From assembly GCF_015222005.1 (NCBI RefSeq), contig NZ_JADFFL010000006.1, forward strand, positions 62,001 through 126,000: 64,000 bases of DNA, written 5' to 3'. Shown here one piece after another: positions 53,290 through 62,844 of the stretch. A program made the position numbers and the translations under genes. The notes beneath the pieces were generated by a model that saw only the letters and a list, made by a program, of their open reading frames with translations, made no database searches and was not told where the DNA came from. How positions within the stretch are numbered: the first letter of the stretch is position 1; each line of letters begins with the position of its first letter. This DNA comes from Mucilaginibacter myungsuensis (GTDB lineage: Bacteria > Bacteroidota > Bacteroidia > Sphingobacteriales > Sphingobacteriaceae).

Positions 53290-56200
53290 GTGGATACAAC
53301 TGAACTAAAAGATCAGCAATTCGTCCCCGTCGATTTCGACCCCTTTGCCGGGCCGGAATTGTCGCTGTTCGCACCCGCTACAGAGCCGCAGATGGAGATA
53401 TGGCTGTCGTGCAAGTTAGGCGGTCAGGAAGCTTCGTGCGCTTATAACGAAAGTTTCGCGTTGCGGTTGCACGGCGCTGTAGATATCGAGATATTGAAAC
53501 GTGCGGTCGAGGCTTTGGTGACCCGTCACGAATCTTTACGTAGTGTGTTCAGTCCTAACGGGGCGAGCATGCTTACTTATAGCTATTTGGCACCTGAGTT
53601 GAGTGTGGAGGACCTATCGTCCAAACACCCCAACATCTTGCAAAGCAGCATTGATGGGTACATCGACAGCACCATGAAAACGCCGTTCGACCTGGTGAAC
53701 GGCCCGCTTTTCAGGGTGAAGATATTTAAGCAGGACGCGCAATTATATACCCTGATCCTGACCGTTCACCACATCATTTGCGATGGCTGGTCATTCGGGG
53801 TGATCATGCAGGAGCTGAGTAAATATTACTCGGCATTTTTAGCTAATACGGTACCTAATTTAGCTGTTGCGCCAAAATTCAGTCAGTACGCGCAAGATCA
53901 GGCTAATTTCCCCGCTACAGCAGATTATCAGGAGATAGAAACTTTTTGGCTGGACCAGTACAAAGAATACGTCCCCGTTGTCGACCTGCCTACCGACCGC
54001 GCTCGGCCCGCCATGCGCACCTTCGCCAGCAAGCACTATAAAAAAGACTTTGAACCCGGTCTCACCGCCGCCATTAAGCAACTGGCAAGCAAAGCCGGCT
54101 GTAGTTTAGTGACCGTTCTATTAGCCGGTTTTGAGACCTGGCTGCAACACGTGACCGGTCAGGATGAAGTGGTGGTGGGTGTCCCTGCTGCCGGGCAGCT
54201 GGCATCGGGGAATATCGATCTGGTCGGTCATTGCGTTAACCTGCTACCGGTGAAAAGCACCATGGACAGCGAGAGCACCTTCCTGCAATACCTGAAGCAG
54301 CGCCGCCCGCAGATCCTGGATGCTTACGACCATCAAATGATCACTTTTGGTCAGCTGATCAAAAAATTGAATATCAGCCGCGACCCGTCGCGTGTGCCAT
54401 TGGTGCCGGTGGTGTTCAACAGCGATATGGGGATGAACGAAGGTATCATCTTCCAAAACCTGACGCACGAGCTGTTCCCGGTGCAACGCAAGTTCGAGAA
54501 CTTTGAGATATTCATCAACGTGAACGATATTGGCTCGGGCCTGACGATGGATTGGGGTTACACCTCGGCCTTGTTCGATCCCGAGACCATCGAGGCGATG
54601 GCAGGCGGCTTTGAACAATTGCTGGCGATCGTGACCGCCGATCCCGAAAAACGCATCCGCGATATTTTCAGTGGAGATAAACAGGATCAGGTATCTGACG
54701 CATCTATCTTAGCGGATACTGATGCCCCATACCCTGCCAAACCTTTGCATCAGCTGATCAAAGGCATCGCACAACAATATCCTACTAATACCGCCGTACA
54801 ATTTGGCGATACCAAGCTAAGCTACAAACAACTGGACGAGGCTTCGGATAAACTGGCAGCCTTGCTTATTGGCAAAGGCATCCAAAAAGGCGATCTGGTG
54901 GCTTTGGCCGTAAACCGTACCGCCGATATGATGACCGCCTTGTTAGGCATCCTGAAAACAGGCGCGGCTTATTTGCCTATCGACCCGGAATATCCGGTGG
55001 AGCGCATCAAGTACACCCTTAACGACGCGGATGCCAAACTGATGATCATCCCGCATGATCACAGAGATCATTTTGTAACCGACACCGAGCAGCTGTTGAT
55101 CGAGGACGCTATAGTTGAAAGTTCTGCGATCGACAGTCCTTCGCCGGATGTCCAGGTTGACCCAAGCGATCTGGCTTATGTACTATACACCTCGGGCACC
55201 ACAGGTTACCCTAAGGGCGTACAGATCACGCATGCCAATCTGGTCAACTTTTTGGTGAGCATGCAAAGCGCACCGGGGATGAAGCCAGCTGATAAATTGC
55301 TGGCCGTTACTACCATTTCTTTCGATATTGCAGGTTTGGAATTATTTCTTCCGCTGATCACCGGGGCTTGTGTGGTTATTACCGATACACAGACCGCCCG
55401 CGATGGCCGTGCCTTATTGCAGATCGTTCGTGATCAGCAGATCAGCATGATGCAGGCTACGCCTTACACGTGGAAAATGTTGCTGGAAGCGGGATGGAAC
55501 GAACAGTTACCGCTAAAGGTATTATGCGGCGGCGAGGCTTTGCCAAAAGACCTGGCCATGAAACTGCTGGAAAAGTGCGGCGAACTTTGGAACATGTACG
55601 GCCCGACCGAGACAACCATTTGGTCGACCGTGAAGCAGGTGACCCCATCGGATACCATCATTAGCATCGGGAAACCGATCGCTAATACACAAGTATATAT
55701 TTTAGACGAGAAACGAAAGGCTGTGCCGATAGGCGCGACCGGCGAGATATACATTAGCGGCGATGGCGTAGCGCCGGGTTACCTGTATCGTGATACACTG
55801 ACCAGGGAACGCTTTGTGGCCGACCCATTCCGCCCGTCGGCTACCATGTACCGCACCGGCGACCTTGGCCGTGTGATGCCAAGTGGTGAGATCCAATGCC
55901 TTGGCCGTACCGATCAGCAATTAAAGATCCGCGGTTACCGCATCGAACCGGAGGGCATCGCCCAACATATCAAAGACATCCATAACGTTAAGGACGCGGT
56001 AGTTACCTCAAAGAATGACCCGGCGGGTAACGCCCAATTGGTGGCTTACGTAGTGCTTCGCCATAAATTACATGTCGACGTACCCTTGCAGGTAAAAGAA
56101 TGGCGCGATGAATTGCGCAAGCACCTTCAGGAATACATGGTGCCTAACTACATCGTCATCCTGCAAGCACTACCGCTCACGCCAAATGGTAAGATAGATA

Positions 56201-57318
56201 TCAAGTCGCTGCCCGAGCCTGATTATACCCAGAACCGCCCCGCCTACGTGGCCCCACGTACCAGTATAGAAAAACAGGTGGCCGAAATATGGCAGCAGTA
56301 CATGAATATCGAGAAGGTAGGTATATATGATGACTTTTTCGAGTTAGGCGGGCACTCACTGACCGCGGTAGAGATCATGACCGCGTTGGAAAAGCAGACC
56401 GGACAGGTATTGCCGCTGGCAAGTTTGTTCAATCATGCTACAGTAGAGAGACTGGCGTTGTTGCTAAAGATGGACGGCCGCTCGGTAACCTGGGATTCGT
56501 TGGTGCCGATAAAACCTTTGGGCGATAAGATGCCGTTGTACATCGTCCATGGTGCGGGGCTGAACGTATTGCTGTTCAATACCCTGGCCCAAAATATGGC
56601 GCCCGACCAGCCTGTCTACGGCTTACAAGCCCGTGGCATGAACGGCATCGACGAGCCGTTGAACCGCATGGAAGATATCGCAGGCCATTATGTGTCCGAG
56701 ATATTGGCCCAAAACCCCGAAGGGCCTTATGCGCTGGCGGGATATTCTTTCGGTGGTATAATCGCTTACGAGATGGCCAAACAGCTGGATCAGATGGGCA
56801 AAAGGGTGAAGATGCTGGCCATGTTCGATACCTATGCTTATCGGTCGGACTATTTTGACCCGATGATCAAAAAGTTGGCGCACAGGGCATGGTTCTTTAT
56901 TATGCAGGTACTCCACTCGCTGTGGTTGCTTATCAAAAAGCCAAAGGATACGTTCACTTATAAATCAGAGATGATCCGCCGCCGTTTGATACGGAAGTAT
57001 TGGGCCATCCGCTATGGTAGAGAGCAGCAGCAGGAAGGTTTTTTTGGCTACTCTAACAAGATCGACCTGATGAATGAGGAGGCCGAGCGTAACTACAAAC
57101 TGGAACCATACCCTATCGAGGTAGAACTGTTCCGTGCACGCGAGGTCACTTTCTATATGGAGGACTTTAAATACCTGGGGTGGAAGAAATACGCGCTGAA
57201 AGGTGTCAACATCCACGATATCCCCGGCGAGCATAACTTTATTTTTGCCCCTCCTAACGATAAGGAATTTGCCCGCGTGTTGCAGGAATGCCTGAACAAG
57301 GCCGAGCAAAAACGCTAA
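53290..57318 (+). CDS. NRPS termination module: C-A-T-TE
   Basis: 1342 aa, starting at GTG 53290, 5 bases after the previous stop, so the two are one operon. Domains: condensation (about 20-440; HHIICDG at 160-166), adenylation (480-970; YTSGTTGYPKG near 632, FDIAGLE at 678, YGPTETTIW at 770), carrier (Ser1023 in ELGGHSL) and thioesterase (1080-1342; Ser1153 in GYSFGG, His1315 in PGEHNF). The pocket reads D-I-L-Q-L-G-M-I-W-K, one residue away from known glycine codes, so glycine is the likely substrate. The condensation domain would accept the beta-amino product of protein 1, and the thioesterase would hydrolyse or cyclise the product. No MbtH-like gene is nearby. Confidence 0.9.
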   Translation: MDTTELKDQQFVPVDFDPFAGPELSLFAPATEPQMEIWLSCKLGGQEASCAYNESFALRLHGAVDIEILKRAVEALVTRHESLRSVFSPNGASMLTYSYLAPELSVEDLSSKHPNILQSSIDGYIDSTMKTPFDLVNGPLFRVKIFKQDAQLYTLILTVHHIICDGWSFGVIMQELSKYYSAFLANTVPNLAVAPKFSQYAQDQANFPATADYQEIETFWLDQYKEYVPVVDLPTDRARPAMRTFASKHYKKDFEPGLTAAIKQLASKAGCSLVTVLLAGFETWLQHVTGQDEVVVGVPAAGQLASGNIDLVGHCVNLLPVKSTMDSESTFLQYLKQRRPQILDAYDHQMITFGQLIKKLNISRDPSRVPLVPVVFNSDMGMNEGIIFQNLTHELFPVQRKFENFEIFINVNDIGSGLTMDWGYTSALFDPETIEAMAGGFEQLLAIVTADPEKRIRDIFSGDKQDQVSDASILADTDAPYPAKPLHQLIKGIAQQYPTNTAVQFGDTKLSYKQLDEASDKLAALLIGKGIQKGDLVALAVNRTADMMTALLGILKTGAAYLPIDPEYPVERIKYTLNDADAKLMIIPHDHRDHFVTDTEQLLIEDAIVESSAIDSPSPDVQVDPSDLAYVLYTSGTTGYPKGVQITHANLVNFLVSMQSAPGMKPADKLLAVTTISFDIAGLELFLPLITGACVVITDTQTARDGRALLQIVRDQQISMMQATPYTWKMLLEAGWNEQLPLKVLCGGEALPKDLAMKLLEKCGELWNMYGPTETTIWSTVKQVTPSDTIISIGKPIANTQVYILDEKRKAVPIGATGEIYISGDGVAPGYLYRDTLTRERFVADPFRPSATMYRTGDLGRVMPSGEIQCLGRTDQQLKIRGYRIEPEGIAQHIKDIHNVKDAVVTSKNDPAGNAQLVAYVVLRHKLHVDVPLQVKEWRDELRKHLQEYMVPNYIVILQALPLTPNGKIDIKSLPEPDYTQNRPAYVAPRTSIEKQVAEIWQQYMNIEKVGIYDDFFELGGHSLTAVEIMTALEKQTGQVLPLASLFNHATVERLALLLKMDGRSVTWDSLVPIKPLGDKMPLYIVHGAGLNVLLFNTLAQNMAPDQPVYGLQARGMNGIDEPLNRMEDIAGHYVSEILAQNPEGPYALAGYSFGGIIAYEMAKQLDQMGKRVKMLAMFDTYAYRSDYFDPMIKKLAHRAWFFIMQVLHSLWLLIKKPKDTFTYKSEMIRRRLIRKYWAIRYGREQQQEGFFGYSNKIDLMNEEAERNYKLEPYPIEVELFRAREVTFYMEDFKYLGWKKYALKGVNIHDIPGEHNFIFAPPNDKEFARVLQECLNKAEQKR

Positions 57319-57336
57319 GCGCAAAACATATTGTAC

Positions 57337-57360
57337 AGTGGTCCGGTTTACCGGATCACT
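57337..57360. terminator. Shared terminator between the NRPS and the convergent repeat protein
   Basis: AGTG-G-TCCGG pairs with CCGGA-T-CACT around a TTTA loop. The stop codon of the minus-strand gene lies inside the loop, so the hairpin overlaps its coding end. Confidence 0.55.
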
Positions 57361-60300
57361 GTTACCCAACCCGTCAATCTGCCCTTCAATTTAGTATCTA
57401 TCACGTAGTAATAAACCCCGGCGGGTACTTGCTGTCCGTTAGCTGTGCCGTCCCATGGTACAGGGTAGCCTAACGAGCGGAAAACGCGCTGCCCGTTGCG
57501 GTTGTAAATGTCCACAGTGGCTTCTTCGTAAGCAACCAGTCCTGTAATGTTCCACCGGTCATTAATACCATCGCCGTTAGGGGTAAAGGTATTAGGGAGT
57601 GTTAACTCGGGCGATACGCGCACCATCACTTCTGCAGTTGTGGTACAGCCGCGGTTATCTGTTATTGTTAGCGTGTATCTGGTATCTACATCACCGGTGA
57701 TCACCGGGTTCTTCACCGTAGTACTGCTGATATTTACATTAGGCGACCATGAATAGGTCACGCTCTCGTCGCTCACCGTTGGCACCAGGGTGATCTGCCT
57801 GCCTTTAAGCACATATCGCGTACCGCCTGCATCAAGTGTCGGTGGCGGAGTGAATACGATCGTGACTTCATCGGCAGGGCTATAGCAGCCTCCTGCATCA
57901 GCAACAGTGAACGTCAGCTTAACTTGTCTGGCGGCTATATCGGCAGCGCTTGGGATGTAAACAGCATTGATCTGCGAGGCATTGTTAAATACGCCCGATC
58001 CGCTGGTGGTCCATGTCCCACGTGTCCCGGCCAATATCCGGGCGTTCAATTGTACGGCGGTCGACTGTGCGCACACATTCTGATCCGCGCCGGCTTCGGT
58101 GGCAGGTTGCAGACCAAAGGTAATGGTCAGGTTAGATGCAGCGGCCGCGCAATCATCGGTGCTGGTAGATGTTAACGTTAGTATGACCGATCCGGCTGTT
58201 TTATCGGCAGCCGAAGGGATGTAGGTTGCGTTGAGTACATTGCCGGCGGGTGAGAAAGTCCCGGTGCCGGATGAGCTCCACAGTCCTGTAGTAGCTCCGC
58301 CACCTATACGCCCTGTCAGCGGGATCGCGGTTGCCGAAGGGCAAATGATCTTGTCATCCCCGGCGGTAGCTGTCGGGGCCGGGTTAACTATCACGTCAAC
58401 AAAAGACGAAGGACCGGGACAACCGTTGATCTGCAAAGTAAGCGTATATCTGCCCGCTGCCGCGGCTGATGCCGGGATGGTCGGGTCTTGCTCTTGCGAG
58501 GTAAAGCCGTTAGGGCCGGTCCACAGGTAAGTAGCCCCGGCAACAGGTTTTGCAAAAAGCGTGATGGTACTGGCCACGCACACCGGCGAATTGCTGGTGA
58601 CCACCGGGGTAGGCGGTGTAGGGTAAACTGTAACTGCATAGGTGAAAGAAGCGCCTGTGCAGCCGAATGCCGTAGGCACGATCGTATAAACGGCAGTGAT
58701 AGGGTTGGATGTGGTGTTTACTAATCGCTCGTTAATAATACTACCGGTCTGGTTCCCGCTTGCAGGGTTGTTGCCTACTGCCGGCCTGCTCCACGCAAAG
58801 GTGGCCGATGGTACGTTGGACTGTATATTGTAAGGCAAGGCTATATTATTACAAGCGGTGCCTTTATCGGCGCTGGTGATATCTACCCTGGGTTTTACAT
58901 TAACTGTAAAAGTGAATGTGCGGTTGCAGGTGCCAAGGCTGTAACTGAACACATAGACAACATCGATAGGTGCGTTGGTGGTATTGAACAATACTTCGCG
59001 GAGTATCGGTGCGCCCTGCCCCGATACTGCCGTATTGCTAATGCCGGTCACGGCGGCCCTGCTCCAGGTGAAACCACTTACCGCTTTATCAAAGGTAATG
59101 GTATAGTTGCTTGCGTTGCCATTACAAACGCTCATGGTGGCAGGGCTGGTCACGGTCACATCGGGGTAAACGGTCACCACATAGTCGAATGGTCTGCCCG
59201 GGCATGTGCCCATCAGCGGTACAATGTGGTAAGTTACATCGATAGCATTCGCGCTGGTGTTGATAAGGGTTTCGGTTATCGTGCCCGATGTTTGGTTAGA
59301 TACTGCCGTGTTGGTAATGCCTGCCACTGCCGCCCTCGACCAGGTGAATGTAGCCTCAGGCTCGTCTGACGTGATAGTGTAATTTAACGGTGTGCCGCCG
59401 CAAACTTCGCCAAAGCCCCCGCTGACTATCATGGCATGTGCGTTAACTTTTACGTTGACACGGGTGCGGGTACTCACACAGCCGTTAGCAACCGCTTCTA
59501 CATATAATGCCGTAGTGGTGTTCAACTCCGGGGTGGTGTAGCTTGTACCGATGTCCAGCAGATTGCCGCCCGTAGCGGCGCTGTACCAATTATAAGTTGC
59601 AGTCCCGGCATTGCTGACGGTAAGTACCGCTTTATCACCCATACAAATAGCGGGCGAATTAACGATGGGTGCCAACGGCGATGCGGCTACCGTTACCGTT
59701 ACGGCCCGCCTTACGCCGGTAAAGCCGTTCAGTTCGGTAGATACGTAGAAGGTGCGGTTGGCGGTCAGCACAGGTGTTAGGTAGGTATCGCCTGTGCTTA
59801 GCAGGTTGCCGCCCGTAGCAACATCATACCAGCGATAGATACCACCCGGCGCGGTAGCTTGCAGTGTAGCCGTGTTGCCCGAGCAAATGGTAGTGCCCTG
59901 TGCAGTTGGCGCAGGTGGTACATCATTAAAATATATCCTTACCACATCTGCACCAGGACCACAAGACCCTGCCGGGTTTGCAGATGTGAGCGTTAATGTG
60001 GCCACCGTTTCGCCCGGGCCTGCTGTGTAAACGGGGTTTAGTGCAGTTGGATCGGAGAAGGTACCGCTGCCTCCGGTCCATCGGCCTGTGCTTGCACCGC
60101 CGGTGATGCTTCCGTTCAGTTGGGCGATGTTGCCGCTGGCTATCGACTGATCAGGGCCCGCATTCACCGCCGCGCTTGCATCAATGGTAACAGTATATTG
60201 GGCGGTCCTTGGCGCACAAACTCCCGATCCGTTAATGGTATTGGTGATGGTATAAGTGCCGGGCAAACTCGCTGCCAGGTTTATTTGTCCCGTGGCGGCG

Positions 60301-62636
60301 CTTACAAATACCAGGCCCGCCGGCGATGCTGTAAAACTACCTGCGCTATTGCCGTTAGGGAACGCGGGTGATGGGTTGGCATTGCTTTGGCAAAATGGGC
60401 CGGCATAGCTAAAAGTCGCGCCTTGCCCTGCCCCGATAGTGAATTGGGCCGTGGTTACGCCGGTACAGGATCCGCTGCTTGCAAAAGATATGGTGTACGT
60501 GCCGGGTAAGCTGGCGTTCACATTTATCTGCCCAGTGGTGTTGCTCACAAATGTTAACCCTGCAGGCGACGCGCTGAAGGTACCCCCGGCCGGATTATTG
60601 ATCACAGGTGTGGTGTTACCCGAGCCTGCACATACCGTGCTGCTTGGATACTGAAATTGTGGTGTTGGCCCGGTGATGAGCGTCACGGTAACAGCCGTGC
60701 GCGGGCTTGCGCAGCCGTTGTTCTGAGTTTCGGCGTAGAAGGTTGTTTGCTGGTTAATGGCCGGTGTGGTAAAACTGTTACCGGTACCCACCATGTTACC
60801 GCCAATGGCAGCATCATACCAGGCAATAGTGCCTGTACCTGTACTTGCTGACAGTGTAGCCGTGCTGCCCGGACAGACCAATGCCCCCGTACCCGATGGT
60901 GCAGACGGCAACGGAGTTACAACTACTGATACCGCGCTGCGGGCACTTACACAACCATTGGCAGATATGGCCTGCACATAATAATCAACACTGGCCGTTA
61001 ATTGCGGGCTAACGTAGGTAGATCCGGTACCAAGCAGGTTGCCGCCGGCAGGGGCATCATACCATTGAAAATTAGTGCCGCCCGTTGCTGTTAATACGGC
61101 CCGGTTACCCGCACAAATAGTGGTGCTGTTGGCCACAGGTGCGGCTACCGGTGGTTGCACTGTAACATCTACAGCGGTGCGGTTACTGGCGCAGCCGTTT
61201 GCCGACATAGCCTGCACATAATAAGTAGTTGTTGCGGTTAAAGCCGGGGTAGTAAAAGTAGCCGTGCTTGCCAGCAAATTACCCCCTGTGGCGGCATCGT
61301 ACCATTGGTAGTTACCTGTAGAGTTGGTTGCAGTAAGCGTTGCCGTGCTGCCATTGCAAATAAGGGTACCGATGGCTCCTGGTGCATCCGGTCGGGTATC
61401 TATGGTGACCATGACCGGTATGCGCGCACTAACACAGCCACCATTATTGGCCTGCACATAGTAAGTGGTATTTATGGTGAGCGGTGGTGTATCAAAAGTA
61501 TTGCCCGTAGCCAGCACTGCGCCACCCGATGGCCTGGAGAACCACTCGGCCACGCCGATGGTAGTATTAGCTACCAAACGTGCCGGTGCATCGGGGCAAC
61601 TGGTTACCGGCGATGCAGTAGGGGCGGGCGGCGTTTGCGTCACCGTTACTGTCACCGGTGTGCGGGTGCTCTCGCAACCTGTGGTGGCCTGTACATAATA
61701 GGTTTTTGTGGCGGTCAATACCGGGGTGGTAAAATCGGGACTGGTGATGAGTGATGTGCCACCGGTAGGTACATCGAACCAATCTATATTGCCCGCCGGG
61801 GCGCTGGCCTGTAAATTTGCCGATGTGCCCGAACAAATGGTCACGCCCGATGCCGCAGGCGGCTGGGGTAAAGCGGTAATATACGCCGTAGCCTGTGACC
61901 GTGCCGTAACGCAGCCATTGATCACTGCCGAAACGTAATAATTAGTAGTAGCGTTGAGTGGCGGTGTGGTAAAAGTACTGCCTGTTCCAACCTGTGTCCC
62001 GCCCGAGGCGGCATCAAACCAGATATAATCATTATAGTCCGTAGCGGTAAGGGTAACACCCATACCAGCGCAGGCGGTTCCGTTGATAGTGCTGGGAGGG
62101 CCATATACAAAAACGGTAACGGCCTTACGCGGACTAATGCAGCCCGATACCGTGGTCTCTACATAAAATACCGTTTGCCGGTTAATGGCCGGTGTTACGA
62201 ACAGTTCTCCCGAACCTAAAAAATTTCCGCCGATGGGAGCGTCATACCATTGATAGGTGCCACCCGGACCGGTAGCCCGTAATGTGCCCGTGGTACCCTG
62301 GCAAACAGCTATGTCGGCCACAGTGGGTGCAGCAGGACTGGCGGTAGATGTGATCGTAATACTTTTGCGGATAGGCTGGCAACCGGGCGTGGCATCGGTT
62401 ATGGTAACGGTATAAGTGCCGGATTTATTTACGCTGATAAAATCGGTGGTTTCGCCGGTGCTCCAACTGTAGGTATATGGCCCGGTGCCGTTCTCTGCGA
62501 CCGCGGTAAGCACCACGCTACTGCCCGAACAGATGACCGTGCCAGGCGACTGGATATTAGCGGTTAAAGTGCAGGTTTGCGCGTAGCCGATAACTGCGCA
62601 CAACAAAAAAGCCAATAAAAGTAAACTTTTCTTCAT
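57348..62636 (-). CDS. Giant secreted Ig-like repeat protein with T9SS type B sorting domain
   Basis: 1762 aa. A signal peptide (cleavage after GYAQ) is followed by a first beta-sandwich (residues 20-110), then about nine similar Ig-like units of 80-90 residues marked by TTYYVQA...NGC.S.RTAV, and several other beta-sandwich domains (YTWS-type and PKD-like). The last 90 residues (LPNTFTPNGDGINDRWNITG, then VYYYVIDTKL) form the gliding-motility-associated C-terminal domain that directs secretion through T9SS type B. It would be a surface adhesin or filament. It is Cys-containing and Thr/Gly-rich. Convergent with the NRPS genes. Confidence 0.85.
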   Translation of the reverse strand: MKKSLLLLAFLLCAVIGYAQTCTLTANIQSPGTVICSGSSVVLTAVAENGTGPYTYSWSTGETTDFISVNKSGTYTVTITDATPGCQPIRKSITITSTASPAAPTVADIAVCQGTTGTLRATGPGGTYQWYDAPIGGNFLGSGELFVTPAINRQTVFYVETTVSGCISPRKAVTVFVYGPPSTINGTACAGMGVTLTATDYNDYIWFDAASGGTQVGTGSTFTTPPLNATTNYYVSAVINGCVTARSQATAYITALPQPPAASGVTICSGTSANLQASAPAGNIDWFDVPTGGTSLITSPDFTTPVLTATKTYYVQATTGCESTRTPVTVTVTQTPPAPTASPVTSCPDAPARLVANTTIGVAEWFSRPSGGAVLATGNTFDTPPLTINTTYYVQANNGGCVSARIPVMVTIDTRPDAPGAIGTLICNGSTATLTATNSTGNYQWYDAATGGNLLASTATFTTPALTATTTYYVQAMSANGCASNRTAVDVTVQPPVAAPVANSTTICAGNRAVLTATGGTNFQWYDAPAGGNLLGTGSTYVSPQLTASVDYYVQAISANGCVSARSAVSVVVTPLPSAPSGTGALVCPGSTATLSASTGTGTIAWYDAAIGGNMVGTGNSFTTPAINQQTTFYAETQNNGCASPRTAVTVTLITGPTPQFQYPSSTVCAGSGNTTPVINNPAGGTFSASPAGLTFVSNTTGQINVNASLPGTYTISFASSGSCTGVTTAQFTIGAGQGATFSYAGPFCQSNANPSPAFPNGNSAGSFTASPAGLVFVSAATGQINLAASLPGTYTITNTINGSGVCAPRTAQYTVTIDASAAVNAGPDQSIASGNIAQLNGSITGGASTGRWTGGSGTFSDPTALNPVYTAGPGETVATLTLTSANPAGSCGPGADVVRIYFNDVPPAPTAQGTTICSGNTATLQATAPGGIYRWYDVATGGNLLSTGDTYLTPVLTANRTFYVSTELNGFTGVRRAVTVTVAASPLAPIVNSPAICMGDKAVLTVSNAGTATYNWYSAATGGNLLDIGTSYTTPELNTTTALYVEAVANGCVSTRTRVNVKVNAHAMIVSGGFGEVCGGTPLNYTITSDEPEATFTWSRAAVAGITNTAVSNQTSGTITETLINTSANAIDVTYHIVPLMGTCPGRPFDYVVTVYPDVTVTSPATMSVCNGNASNYTITFDKAVSGFTWSRAAVTGISNTAVSGQGAPILREVLFNTTNAPIDVVYVFSYSLGTCNRTFTFTVNVKPRVDITSADKGTACNNIALPYNIQSNVPSATFAWSRPAVGNNPASGNQTGSIINERLVNTTSNPITAVYTIVPTAFGCTGASFTYAVTVYPTPPTPVVTSNSPVCVASTITLFAKPVAGATYLWTGPNGFTSQEQDPTIPASAAAAGRYTLTLQINGCPGPSSFVDVIVNPAPTATAGDDKIICPSATAIPLTGRIGGGATTGLWSSSGTGTFSPAGNVLNATYIPSAADKTAGSVILTLTSTSTDDCAAAASNLTITFGLQPATEAGADQNVCAQSTAVQLNARILAGTRGTWTTSGSGVFNNASQINAVYIPSAADIAARQVKLTFTVADAGGCYSPADEVTIVFTPPPTLDAGGTRYVLKGRQITLVPTVSDESVTYSWSPNVNISSTTVKNPVITGDVDTRYTLTITDNRGCTTTAEVMVRVSPELTLPNTFTPNGDGINDRWNITGLVAYEEATVDIYNRNGQRVFRSLGYPVPWDGTANGQQVPAGVYYYVIDTKLKGRLTGWVTVIR

Positions 62637-62844
62637 ACCACAAAAACCTACCGCGTACCGATCAATTTATCAATAGCTTTTACAGTTCCGGATCAAATTT
62701 TTAAATATTGTGTTATTACAAATATTCCTAAAAGTGGTTTTTGAACTGCCGGGAATTTTATTATACGGTGATGAACACCGCAATGTTCATTTTGTTCACG
62801 GTTTTTAATATCGTTTTAATATAAAGGTACTGTAGGTAAGATGT
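62637..62844. other. Intergenic region
   Basis: AT-rich, no gene seen. It carries the promoter region of the repeat protein (minus strand) and the 3' end of proA. Confidence 0.4.

Noticed and set aside
46808..57318. Antisense open frames within the NRPS genes
   Set aside because: Codon-bias shadows of long GC-richer genes; the plus-strand domains are continuous and complete.
57348..62636. Multiple plus-strand frames within the repeat protein
   Set aside because: Low-complexity antisense frames of a repetitive gene; none has a recognisable domain.
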